Program-made: the position numbers and the translations under genes
Origin: Girardinichthys multiradiatus
Lineage: Eukaryota; Chordata; Actinopteri; Cyprinodontiformes; Goodeidae
NCBI RefSeq assembly: GCF_021462225.1
Contig: NC_061795.1
Coordinates: forward strand, 47,084,880-47,148,879
Length of the DNA: 64,000 bases
Reading direction: 5' to 3'
The notes under the pieces: generated by a model
Database searches by the model: none
The model's input: only the letters and a program-made list of their open reading frames with translations
Told to the model about the DNA's origin: nothing
In this document: positions 30,441-41,076 of the stretch, piece by piece
How the letters are laid out: each line of letters opens with the position of its first letter
How positions within the stretch are numbered: position 1 is the first letter of the stretch

Positions 30441-32640
30441 CTCGTACTCGTCATCTTCCGCTTTATCTGGGACCGGATCGTGGAGGGAGCAGACTCAGCC
30501 CAGACGTCCCTCTCCCCAGATACCTCCTCCAGTTCCTCCGGTGGGAGCCCAAGGCGTTCCCAGGCAAGCCGTGAGACATAGTCCCTCCAGCGTGTCCTGG
30601 CCCGTCCCCCTGGGCCTCCTCCCAGTGGGACGTGCCAGGAATACCTCCAGAGGAAGGCGTCCAGGAGGCATCCGGTATAGATGCCCGAGCCACTTCAACT
30701 GGCTCCTCTCGATGTGGAGGAGCAGTGGCTCTACTCCGAGCCCCTCCCGGATGGCCTAGCTCCTCACCCTATCTCTAAGGGAGTGCCCGGCCACCCTACG
30801 GAGGAAGCTCATTTCAGCCGCTTGTATCCGGGATCTCGTTCTTTTGGTCATGATCCAAAGTTCATGGCCATAGGTGAGAGTAGGAAAGTAGACCGACCGG
30901 TAAATTGAGAGCTTCACTTTTCGGCTCTCTATTCACCACAACGGACCGGCACAATGCCCAAATTGCTGCGGTAGCCGCACCAATCCGTCTGTCGATCTCC
31001 CGCTCCATTCTTCCCTCACTCGTGAACAAGACCCCGAGATACTTAAACTCCTCCACTTGAGGCAGGAACTCCCCTCCAACCTGAAGAGGACAAGCCACCC
31101 TTTTCCGGTCGAGAACCATGGCCTCGGACTTGGAGGAGCTGATCCTTATCCCAGCCGCTTCACATTCGGCTGCGAACCGCCAAAGCGCCTGCTGTAGGTC
31201 TTGGCTAGAGGGGTCCAGCAGGACCACGTCATCCGCAAAAAGAAGAGACAAAATCCTCTGGTCCCCAAACCAGACCCTGTACGACCCTCCTTTAGCACCC
31301 CCCACAGGGCATCACGAGGGACACAGTTGAATGCTTTCTCCAGGTCCACAAAACACATGTAGACCGGTTGGGCAAACTCCCATGAACCCTCGAGTACCAT
31401 GTAGAGTAGAGGGTATAGACCTGGTCCAGTGTTCCACGGCCAGGACGAAAACCACACTGCTCCACCTGAAGCCGAGGTTCGACTATCGGCCGGACTCTCC
31501 TCTCCAATACCCTGGCGTAGGCCTTACCAGGGAGGCTGAGGAGTGTGATCCCCCTGTAGTTGGAACACACCCTCCGGTCACCCTTCTTATGAAGGGGGAC
31601 CACCACCCCAGTCTGCCAGTCCAGAGGCACTGTCCCCGTCCGCCACATAATGTTGAAGAGGCGTGTCAACCATGACAGCTCCACAACATCCAGAGAATTG
31701 AGGTACTCAGGGCGGATCTCATCCACCCCCGAAGCCCTGCCACTGCGGAGCTTTTTAACCACCTCAGTGACTTCAGCCTGGGTGATGAAAGAGTCCAACC
31801 CCAAGTCCCTAGCCTCTGTTTCCACCAGGGAATGCGTGATGGCAGGATTAAGGAGATCCTCTAAGTACTCCTTCCACCGCCCGATAATGTCCCCAGTCGA
31901 GGTCAGCAGCTCCCCACCCCCACTGTAAACAGTGTTGGCGAACCACTGCTTCCCCCTCCTGAGGCACCGGACTGTTTGCCAGAATCGCTTCGGGGCCAAC
32001 CGATAGTCCTTCTCCACGGCCCCACTGAACTCCTCCCAGGTCCGAGTTTTTGCCTCTGCCACCGCCCGGGCCGCGGCACGCTTGGGCCCACGGTACCCGT
32101 CAGCCGCCTCAGGAATCCCACAAGCCAACCACAGCCGATAGGACTCCTTCTTCAGCTTGACAGCATTCCTTACTGCCGGTGTCCACCGCCGGGTTCCGGG
32201 ATTGCCGCCGCGACAGGCACTGCAGACCTTACGGCCGCAGCTACGGGCAGCAGCCTCAGGAGTCCCACAAGCCAACCACAGCCGATAGGACTCCTTCTTC
32301 AGCTTACTGCCGGTGTCCACCACCGGGTTCGGGGATTGCTGCCGCGACCGGCACCGCAGACCTTACGGCCGCAGCTACGGGCGGCAGCATCGACAATAGA
32401 TGCGGAGAACATGGTCCACTCGGACTCTATGTCTCCAACATCCCCCGGGATCTGGTCAAAGCTCTCCCGGAGGTGAGAGTTGAATACATCCCTGGCCAAG
32501 GGGTCCGCCAACGTTCCCAGCAGATGCTCACTAAGCGCTTGGGCCTGCCAAGTCTGTCCGGCTTTCTCCTGCCCCAGCGGATCGCCGTGTACTTTATGAT
32601 CGTGTTGGTTGGTAATCTTTGACATCTTGCAGGCTTCGGC
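30441..32640 (-). mobile_element. Rex3/RTE LINE copy A, 5'-truncated
   Basis: Minus-strand non-LTR element whose 3' end (GACGAGTACGAG-type tail) lies at 30441. It starts within the linker after the endonuclease (ARDVFNSHLRESFDQIPGDV near 32500) and continues through EVVKKLRSGRASGVDEIRPE, NYRGITLLSLPGKAYARVLE, EEQCGFRPGRG-type and SLLFADDVVLLDPSSQDLQQ (RT active site) to VLFTSEGRMEREIDRRIGAA and the C-terminal part. Frames are broken near 31300, and the residues between 31270 and 31300 are deleted. A segment near 32107-32400 is tandemly duplicated. The endonuclease is missing, so it cannot retrotranspose alone. Confidence 0.88.
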
Positions 32641-32699
32641 ACCTGTATTTACTTATTTATAAAGGTCTACTTGGTCAGCTCCCTAGTTATTTACAAATG

Positions 32700-33934
32700 T
32701 ATATGTCGGGTCCAGCCATGGATTTCAACATTTAAAGGCCAGTTTGATCTTTTCTGGAATTTTTTTAATAAATCACAGTAATCTACTTCCAGCACAACCC
32801 AGGCGCAGAAGGACTGCGGACTTCCCGTGAAGTCACTGTTTGAATAAAAACCCCGTGTTCCAACTAACAGACCTCTTCCACACAGGTCCCCGACAGAGCT
32901 GCAAGGAGAGACAGTGTCTCCTTGCTGGCAAGCAAACATAACTCTTCAACTTGGATCCAGAGAGACTACGATGACATGCACCAAAGTTAAGTAATAATTT
33001 GCTGTTTGAGTATCCGGCATTCATTCATATAAAGGGTGTAGTAAGACAAGCTTGACTTGGCTTTTCTTCTGAGGCCTCCAGAAGCAGCCCTAATTGATTT
33101 CCCCACGGCCTGGAAAAAGGGGCCAGGACCGTATCGCACGACTTCCTGCATGCACGTCCAGATAGCACAAGCTACCCCGCCGCATCGCAGTCACTCAAGG
33201 AGCCAAACGTGCCTTTGTCGTACGTGTTGCCCAGGTCCACTTAAGCCCTTCCCCACAGCCATGGAGGTTAGCTGCAAGCTAACCCTTTGGGTATCCACAC
33301 GTGGATGTTTTCCTCAACGCCAAGGACAACTTCTCCTCAGCAGGTTCACGTAAGAGGTAGTCTTTGGGCAGAGAAGATCAGTTTAGAGTTTAATGACGTT
33401 TGTTTTTGTTTCTGTTGAGAAACTCAGCTAATGATGTGTTCTGTGTTGTGTTCTTAAAGATAAGACAAGGGGTGGTTTTTAAACACAGTAGATCGGCCAT
33501 AACGCGTCGTCCACGCTTTTGCATTTCAACCCTTTTATTAGTGGTATTTTAAAGGTATGTGTTTGATTCTGGTAAGCTATAAGCTTATTTTGTTAGCTCC
33601 AACCGCTAACGGCTAAGAACACGTGCTCGCCCACTTTATGAGATGAAGATCATTTACCCAAAAAGGTTGTTAGTTTCCAATCTAGGAAGTAATATTTCCT
33701 TAAATATTATTTTACTAAACATGATAACTAACTAAACAGCTGCATATTATTTACCCAGAAAAGTTGTTGGTCCTCACTCAAAATAATATTTTCTCAAATA
33801 TTTTAACATTTCCTTAATATTTCCTTAAATATTATTTGTACTAGGCTAAGCCAGCTAATTAAACACTATTAAGACCCATTTATCCAGAAGGTTTGGTTCT
33901 TGTTCAAAATTATATTTCCTTAAATATTATTATT
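32700..33934 (+). mobile_element. L2/CR1-type LINE 5' region, second copy
   Basis: Homologous to 20070-22090 without the Harbinger insertion; shared blocks include CTTCCACACAGG-type, TCCTTGCTGGCAAGC, GGAGGTTAGCTGCAAGCTAA, GCATTTCAACCCTTTTATTA and GAACACGTGCTCGC. From about 33640 it turns into degenerate repeats of a unit of roughly 100 bp (ATTTACCCAGAAAAGTTG…CCTTAAATATTATT). No LINE coding part follows; a Rex3 element interrupts it at 33935 and one more repeat unit appears at 37185. Confidence 0.7.
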
Positions 33935-36900
33935 ATAGGGTCTTCCATGGCAAACAGGCTCTAGGTGATGGGTCAGACAAAGAGTGGTTCAAGAATCCCT
34001 CATGAAGAACAAAATATTGAGGCACGTGACGTCGCCCGGTACGGCGGAGCTGGGGTCCCACCCTGGAGCCAGGTCTGGGGTCGGGACTCGTCGGAGAGCG
34101 CCTAGTGGCCGGGTTGCTCCTTGCGGGACCCGGCCGGGCCAAGCCCGAACGAGAGACGCGAGGCCATCCCCCAGTGGGCCCACCACCTGCAGGGGGAACC
34201 GTGAGGGACCGGTGCAAAGAGGATTGGGTGGCGGACGAAGGTGGAGACCTCAGCGGCCCGATCCCCGGATGTTTAGGCTGGTTCTAGGGACGTGGAATGT
34301 CACCTCGCTGGGGGGGAAGGAGCCTGAGCTTGTGCGGGAGGTCGAGAGATATCGACTAGAAATAGTCGGGCTCGCCTCCACGCACAGCGTGGGCTCTGGA
34401 ACCCATCTCCTTGAGAGGGGTTGGACTCTCTTCTACTCTGGAGTGGCCCACGGGAAGAGGCGGCGGGTGTGGGTTTGCTTGTTGCCCCCCAGCTCAGCCG
34501 TCTCGTGTTGGGGTTTACCCCAGTGGATGAGAGGGTCGTATCCCTGCACCTTAGGGTTGGGGAGAGGTATCTGACTATCATTTCAGCCTACGGGCCGAGT
34601 GGTAGTGCAGAGTACCCGACCTTCTTGGCGTCCCTGTCGGGGGTGCTGGATAGTGCCCCTCCCGGGGACTCCATTATTCTGCTGAGGGACTTCAAAGCCC
34701 AGGTGGGGAACGACAGTGACACCTGGAGAGGCGTGATCGGGAGGAATGGGCTCGACGATCTGAATCCGAGTGGTGTTTTGTTATTGGACTTCTGTGCTAG
34801 TCACGGATTGTCCATAACGAACACCATGTTCAAACATAAGGGTGTCCATCAGTGCACTTGGCACCAGGACACCCTAGGCAGGAGGTCAATGATCGACTTT
34901 GTTGTCGTATCATCAGACCTTCGGCCGCATGTTTTGGACACTCGGGTGAAGAGAGGGGCTGACTTGTCCACTGATCATCACCTGGTGGTGAGTTGGATCC
35001 GCTGGAGGAGGAGAAAGCCGGACAGACTTGGCAGGCCCAAGCGCATAGTGAGGGTCTGCTGGGAACGCCTGGCGGAGCCCTCGGCCAGGGATGTATTCAA
35101 CTCCCACCTCCGGGAGAGCTTCGACCAGATCCCGGGGGATGTTGGAGACATAGAGTCCGAGTGGACCGTGTTCTCCGCATCTATTGTCGATGCTGCTGCC
35201 CGTAGCTGCGGCCGTAAGGTCTGCAGTGCCTGTCGCGGCGGCAATCCCGGAACCCGGCGGTGGACACCGGCAGTAAGGAATGCTGTCAAGCTGAAGAAGG
35301 AGTCCTATCGGCTGTGGTTGGCTTGTGGGATTCCTGAGGCGGCTGACGGGTACCGTGAGGCCAAGCGTGCTGCGGCCCGGGCTGTGGCAGAGGCAAAAAC
35401 TCGGGCCTGGGAGGAGTTCAGTGAGGCCATGGAGAAGGACTACCGGTTGGCCTCGAAGCGATTCTGGCAAACCGTCCGGCGCCTCAGGAGGGGGAAGCAG
35501 TGCTTCGCCAACACTGTTTATAGTGTGGGCGGGAGGCTGCTGACCACGACTGAGGACATTATCGGGCGGTGGAAGGAGTACTTCGAGGATCTCCTCAATC
35601 CTGCCATCACGCATTCCGTGGTGGAAACAGAGGCTGGGGACTCGGGGTTGGACTCTTTCATCACCCAGGCTGAAGTCACCGAGGTGGTTAAAAAGCTCCG
35701 CGGTGGCAAGGCTTCGGGCGTGGATGAGATCCGCCCTGAGTACCTCAAGTCTCTGGATCTTGTGGAGCTGTCATGGTTGACACGCCTCTTCAACATTGCG
35801 TGGCAGTCGGGTACAGTGCCTCTGGACTGGCAGATTGGGGTGGTGGTCCAAGGGGGACCGGATGGTGTGTTCCAACTACAGGGGGATCACACTCCTCAGC
35901 CTCCCTGGTAAAGCCCACGCCAGGGTATTGGAGAGGAGAGTCCGACCGATAGTCGAACCTCGGCGTCAGGAGGAGCAGTGTGGTTTTTGTCCCGGCCGTG
36001 GAACACTGGACCAGCTCTATACCCTCTACAGGGTGCTCGAGGGTTCACGGGAGTTTGCTCAACCGGTTCACATGTGTTTTGTGGACCTGGAGAAGGCATT
36101 TGACTGTGTCCCTCATGATGCCCTGTGGGGGGTGCTTCAGGAGTATGGAATCGGGGGCCCTTTGTTAGGGGCCATCCGGTCCCTGTATGAGCGGAGCAGG
36201 AGTTTGGTCCGCATTGCCGGCACTAAGTCGGACCTGTTCCCGGTGCATGTTGCAGGGCTGCCCTTTGTCACCGGTCCTGTTCATAACTTTTATGGACAGG
36301 ATTTCTAGATGCAGCCAAGGGCCGGAGGGGTCTGGTTTGGGGACCAGTGGATTTCGTCTCTTCTTTTTGCGGATGACGTGGTCCTGCTGGCCCCCTCTAG
36401 CCAAGATCTACAGCATGCGCTGTGGCGGTTCGCAGCCGAGTGTGAAGCGGCTGGGATAAGGATCAGCTCCTCCAAGTCCGAGGCCATGGTTCTCGAACGG
36501 AAAAGGGTGGCTTGTCCTCTTCAGGTTGGAGGGGAGTTCCTGCCTCAAGTGGAGGAATTTAAGTATCTCGGGGTCTTGTTCACGAGTGAGGGAAGAATGG
36601 AGCGGGAGATTGACAGACGGATTGGTGCGGCTACCGCAGCAATTTGGGCGTTGTGCCGGTCTGTTGTGGTGAAGAGAGAACCGAAAAGTGAAGCTCTCAA
36701 TTTACCGGTCGGTCTACGTTCCTACCCTCACCTATGGCCATGAACTTTGGGTCATGACCGAAAGAACGAGATCCCGCATACAAGCGGCTGAAATGAGCTT
36801 CCTCCGTAGGGTGGCCGGGCACTCCCCTAGAGATAGGGTGAGGAGCTCGGCCATCCGGGAGGGGCTCATAGTAGAGCCGCTGCTCCTCCACATCGAGAGG

Positions 36901-37190
36901 AGCCAGTTGAAGTGGCTCGGGCATCTATACCGGATGCCTTCTGGACGCCTTCCTCGGGAGGTGTTCCAGGCACGTCCCACCGGGAGGAGGCCCAGGGGAC
37001 GGCCCAGGACACGCTGGAGGGACTATGTCTCTCGGCTGGCCTGGGAACACCTTGGGCTCCCCCTGGAGGAACTGGAGGAGGTGTCTGGAGAGAGGGACGT
37101 CTGGGTGTCTCTGCTGAGTCTGCTGCCCCCGCGCCCGGTCCCGGATAAGCGGAAGACGATGAGTACGAGACGAGTACGAGTAAAGGCAGC
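33935..37190 (+). mobile_element. Rex3/RTE LINE copy B, nearly full length but broken
   Basis: Starts with a GC-rich 5' leader, then the endonuclease (MFRLVLGTWNVTSLGG at about 34270; frameshift near 34440; [12 protein letters not shown]). The usual GDFNAHVG motif reads RDFKAQVG, so a catalytic residue is altered; TDHHLVVSW is present. Then linker and [22 protein letters not shown], a frameshift near 35850, NYRGITLLSLPGKAHARVLE, DLEKAFDCVPHDALWGVLQE, a frameshift near 36300, SLLFADDVVLLAPSSQ, and the C-terminal domain (RSQLKWLGHLYRMP). It ends in a GAGTACGAG-rich tail. It is the longest Rex3 copy here and inactive. Confidence 0.9.
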
Positions 37191-37480
37191 TAATTAAACA
37201 CCAATGAGGATTAGTCATCCAAAAGGTTGGTTTTGTTCAGCAAATCATTCTTTAAAATATTATTTTATTAAAATAATGTTTTATCTGATCTTGCATTGTG
37301 AATGGTTGTTTGATGGTATACCAATTATTGCCTAAGTTGGTTCCAAACTTAACTTCATTTCCAGATTCTTCAAGATAATCCTTGGTTCTCAAACATAAAT
37401 AACTGCGTGGTAATGTTGCATCACTCTTTCGGTCATAGTTTCAACCACTTCACTTGTTTATATTGTACATAGCTGGGTTG
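37185..37480 (+). mobile_element. Continuation of the LINE 5' region right of Rex3 copy B
   Basis: GCTAATTAAACACCAATGAG, then AAAAGGTTGGTTTTGTTCA, repeats the unit found just left of Rex3 copy B (33855-33910), so Rex3 lies inside this repeat array. Near 37455, CTTGTTTATATTGTACATAG resembles the 3' UTR of the LINE at 23798, hinting that the host element is an internally deleted form. Confidence 0.55.
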
Positions 37481-38498
37481 GGGCTTTTATTAAAACAAGG
37501 GTGAAAGCCCTCTCTGCTAACACCTCGGTGTGATCAGGAAGCTGTGTTGAGTTAAACAGCGTGTTTTCCCAAACATGACCACCACAGAATTCCACATCTT
37601 TGCTTCACACGGTCACAGAGCCAGTCTGCTGCTCCTACACTAATCCTACCATCTTGATTTCTATCTTGAGACATTATTAAATATGACTGGAGATTCACTA
37701 TCATCACATACAGCCTCTTTCAACTAGCTGTTGAAATATACAATTGTTTTGGTTTTCGTATTTGTCAGGTTTAAAACCTTACAAATGCTCACATCTACAA
37801 ACCTCCATTAAAGATCTGGTCCACATGCAGACATTTATAAAAGAGACTTGAACAACATCAGGTCTGAGGAACTCGGGTCCATCAATTTCTCACCCCTACT
37901 ACCAACATAACTCGCCTCATTCTAAATGTTCTTAACATGTTTTCAACATCTTGTGTGTATTGGCAAAGAACAAATACTGTTCAAAGTATTTTTTTATTTT
38001 TTTAAATCTTCGAATCCTCAAGAGTTTATGAACTAAAGTGACTGGAGAACGGGTTAGGCAAGTCATAAGGTCCACAAACAGGACGTGGAGCTTGAATGCA
38101 CTGGCTATCTTCCAGTAGTTTGCTCGATCGGTTTAAACACTCCTCAGTGCAGCTTATCATGGTTCTCTTTAGGAATATTTTTGCTACTTTTCCTTATATG
38201 AGATTCAATGGCTGCATGGGGGAGGACATTACAGCCCCTATGATGAACCTGAAATCAGTTTAATACTGGCCTTGTTTACCAAGATCACTCACCTGCAGTT
38301 AAATCTACTCACCTCTAATTCTAAGAGCCTGGGAGTTTTTGGGAGTATCCACTGGTAAGAAAAAAATACATTTATTTTTGGTGAGCCCATATGTACCCAC
38401 ATTTCTCAAGCAGTTTGACTTTTCTTTAAGTTTATTCCTTCTATGCTGCAGTTTAACATCTTCACCTAGGGATTTACTTTAATGCTTTACTACAGTTC
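37481..38498. other. No gene seen
   Basis: Unassigned sequence between two Rex3 copies, with no similarity noticed to other parts of the window. Confidence 0.4.
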
Positions 38499-40012
38499 AT
38501 TCGGTCATGACCCAAAGTCCATGGCCATAGTTGAGGGTAGGAACGTAGACCGACCGGTAAATCAAGAACTTCGCCTTTCGGCACAGCTCTCTCTTCACCA
38601 CAACAGACCGGCACAGCGCCCCCATTACTGTGGCAGCCGCACCGATCCGTCTGTCGATCTCCCGCTCCATTCTTCCCTCACTTGTGAACAAGACCCCGAG
38701 ATACTTAAACTCCTCCACTTGAGGCAGGAACTCCCCTCCAACCTGAAGAGGACAAGCCACCCTTTTCCGGTCGAGAACCATGGCCTCGGACTTGGAGGAG
38801 CTGATTTTCATCTCTGCTGCTTCACACTCGGCTGCGAACCGCCCCAGTGCATGCTGTAGGTCTTGGCTAGAGGGGGCCAGCAGGACCACGTCATCCGCAA
38901 AAGAAGAGACGAAATCCTCTGGTCCCCAAACCAGACCCCCTCCGACCCTTGGCTGCGCCTAGAAATCCTGTCCATAAAAGTTATGAACAGGACCGGTGAC
39001 AAAGGGCAGCCCTGCCGGAGTCCAACATGCACCGGGAACAGGTCCGACTTAGTGCCGCCAATGCGGACCAAACTCCTGCTCTGCTTGTACAGAGACCGGA
39101 TGGCCCCTAGTAAAGGGCCCCCGATTCCATACTCCTGGGGCAACCCCCACAGGGCATCACGAGGGACACAGTCGAATGCTTTCTCCAGGTCCACAAAACA
39201 CATGAATCCTCGAGTACCCTGTAGAGGGTATAATGCTGGTCCAGTGTTCCACGGCCGGGACGAAAACCTCACTGCTCCTCCTGAAGCCAGGGTTCGACTA
39301 TCGGCCGGATTCTCCTCTCCAATACCCTGGCGTAGGCCTTACCAGGAAGGCTGAGGAGTGTGATCCCCCTGTAGTTGGAACACACCCTCTGGTCACCCTT
39401 CTTATGTAGGGGGACCACCACCCCAGTCTGCCAATCCAGAGGCACTGTCCCTGTCCGCCACGCAATGTTGAAGAGGCGTGTCAACCATCACAGCCCCACA
39501 ACATCCAAAAACTTGAGGTACTAAGGGCGGATCTCATCCAACCCCGAAGCCCTGCCACCACGGAGCTTTTTAACCACCTTTTTGACCTCCTGCCTAGGGT
39601 GTCCTGGTGCCAAGTGCACTGATGGACACCCTTATGTTTGAACATGGTGTTCATTATGGACAATCCGTGACTAGCACAGAAGTCCAATAACAAAACACCG
39701 CTCGGATTCAGATCGGGGAGTCCATTCCTCCCGATCACGCCTCTCCAGGTGTCACTGTCGTTTCCCACGTGAGCGTTGAAGTCCCCCAGCAGAATAATGG
39801 AGTCCCTGAAAGGGGCACTATCCAGCACCCCCGAGGCCTGGTACTCTGCACTACCACTCGGCCCGTAGGCTGAAATGATAGTCAGAGACCTCTTCCGAAC
39901 CCGACGGCGCAGGGATGCGACCCTCTCATCCACTGGGGTAAACCCCAACACTAGACGGCTGAGCTGGGGGGCGACAAGCAAACCCACCCCAGCCCGCCGC
40001 CTCTCCCCATGG
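38499..40012 (-). mobile_element. Rex3/RTE LINE copy C, truncated at both ends and internally deleted
   Basis: Minus strand. The endonuclease part is at 39987-39595 ([20 protein letters not shown], and [14 protein letters not shown] with the catalytic motif intact). It is joined within a few bases to the RT entry ([13 protein letters not shown] near 39570), so the end of the endonuclease and the whole linker are deleted. The RT follows: GTVPLDWQTGVVVPLHKKGD, FVDLEKAFDCVPRDALWG, VGLRQGCPLSPVLFITFMDR and VLLAPSSQ, with the active-site region split by a frameshift near 38900. It stops at YGHGLWVMTE and lacks the C-terminus and 3' tail. Confidence 0.88.
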
Positions 40013-40081
40013 GCTTTATTCTTATATTTAAAAAAAGGAAAGAGGAATAAAGTGGAACATAGTGGATTTTCCTAAATCTTA
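40013..40081 (+). repeat. Right direct repeat bounding the Rex3 cluster
   Basis: Same blocks as 30382-30440 with a short extra segment (GGAACATAGT-like). It directly abuts the 5' edge of Rex3 copy C. Confidence 0.75.
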
Positions 40082-40995
40082 GTCATAAACATTTATTTTA
40101 TTATGCCAAGAGCTTTCAAAACATTTTCTTAAAATTGTTCCTTCTTTTATGAATCTTATCAGCCCTTCATTTCACTTCTGGAGAAATAACAAATGAAACA
40201 TTTTACAACAGTCTTTTGTTCGTCACTAAGAAAGTGAGACATTATTGCAGTTCTCACTATTTAACACTCTGAGAGGAAAGGGTGTTAAGTTGTGGTGTTT
40301 AAAATATAGCATAGAACATCATCCTGGACCTTATCAGTACTCATATTACAGTTATTAATAACTGTATACATATGGTATGTATGTCTCACCTTCAGTAAAA
40401 CTGTATCTTTGTTTAATTACTTTAGTTTATATAATATTACATATGTAATTTAGAAAAATAAAATAGTCAACTAATCAATGGTCCACCTGTGATTAATTGC
40501 TGCAAAACTTTGTAGGACACACCACTCTAATCGCTTGCTCCTGTCACGTCGTTCGGCTTCGGTCAGAACGCACCATTACACATGCCTTTTCCTGTCATTA
40601 ACTTGAATGTTTGGTTAGTAAGTCCACCACGGGCTGATCATTGTCCTCGGTGCAGATAATCAAATGACAAAGACAAAAACTGCTCTGGCAGCAGAATGTT
40701 GGTAATTATGGGAAATGGTTGAAATACAAAATAAATTAGAGTGTTCCTGGATGTGACATTTTTGCCGAGTGGAAAAGAGGTCATGCTCCAGTCAGCCACT
40801 GACTCCTTTAAACCCAAACACACATACAGAACTTAAAGACCCCTGTGTGTCAGGGGAAGTGAAAGTGAGAAACCGCTACACACACCCGTAGAGGAGCTCA
40901 GCAGAGAAGTGATGTCAGAGGTCAAAGAGGGAACTAAGGTTGAGTGTTGAGGACGGAGTGTGTGTCAGGGAGAAGGGAGGGTCGGCCCTCTTCTG

Positions 40996-41003
40996 TATAA
41001 ATT
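40996..41003 (+). promoter_or_regulatory. TATA-like box of the transglutaminase gene
   Basis: TATAAATT lies 74 bp upstream of the ATG at 41077, leaving about 45-50 bp of 5' UTR if transcription starts 25-30 bp downstream. The 900 bp to its left contain no gene. Confidence 0.5.
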
Positions 41004-41076
41004 CCTAATGCATCTGGACACATGAGGACTGTGAAGACACCCTGAGCAACATTTAAACCAGAGAAAAATACCTGTG

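Noticed and set aside
30346..30759. Plus-strand frame of 137 codons rich in Pro, Ser and Arg
   Set aside because: Antisense of the Rex3 copy A C-terminal coding region.
34913..35614. Long minus-strand open frame (233 codons)
   Set aside because: It is the antisense shadow of the Rex3 copy B coding strand; GC-rich codon bias leaves the reverse frame open.
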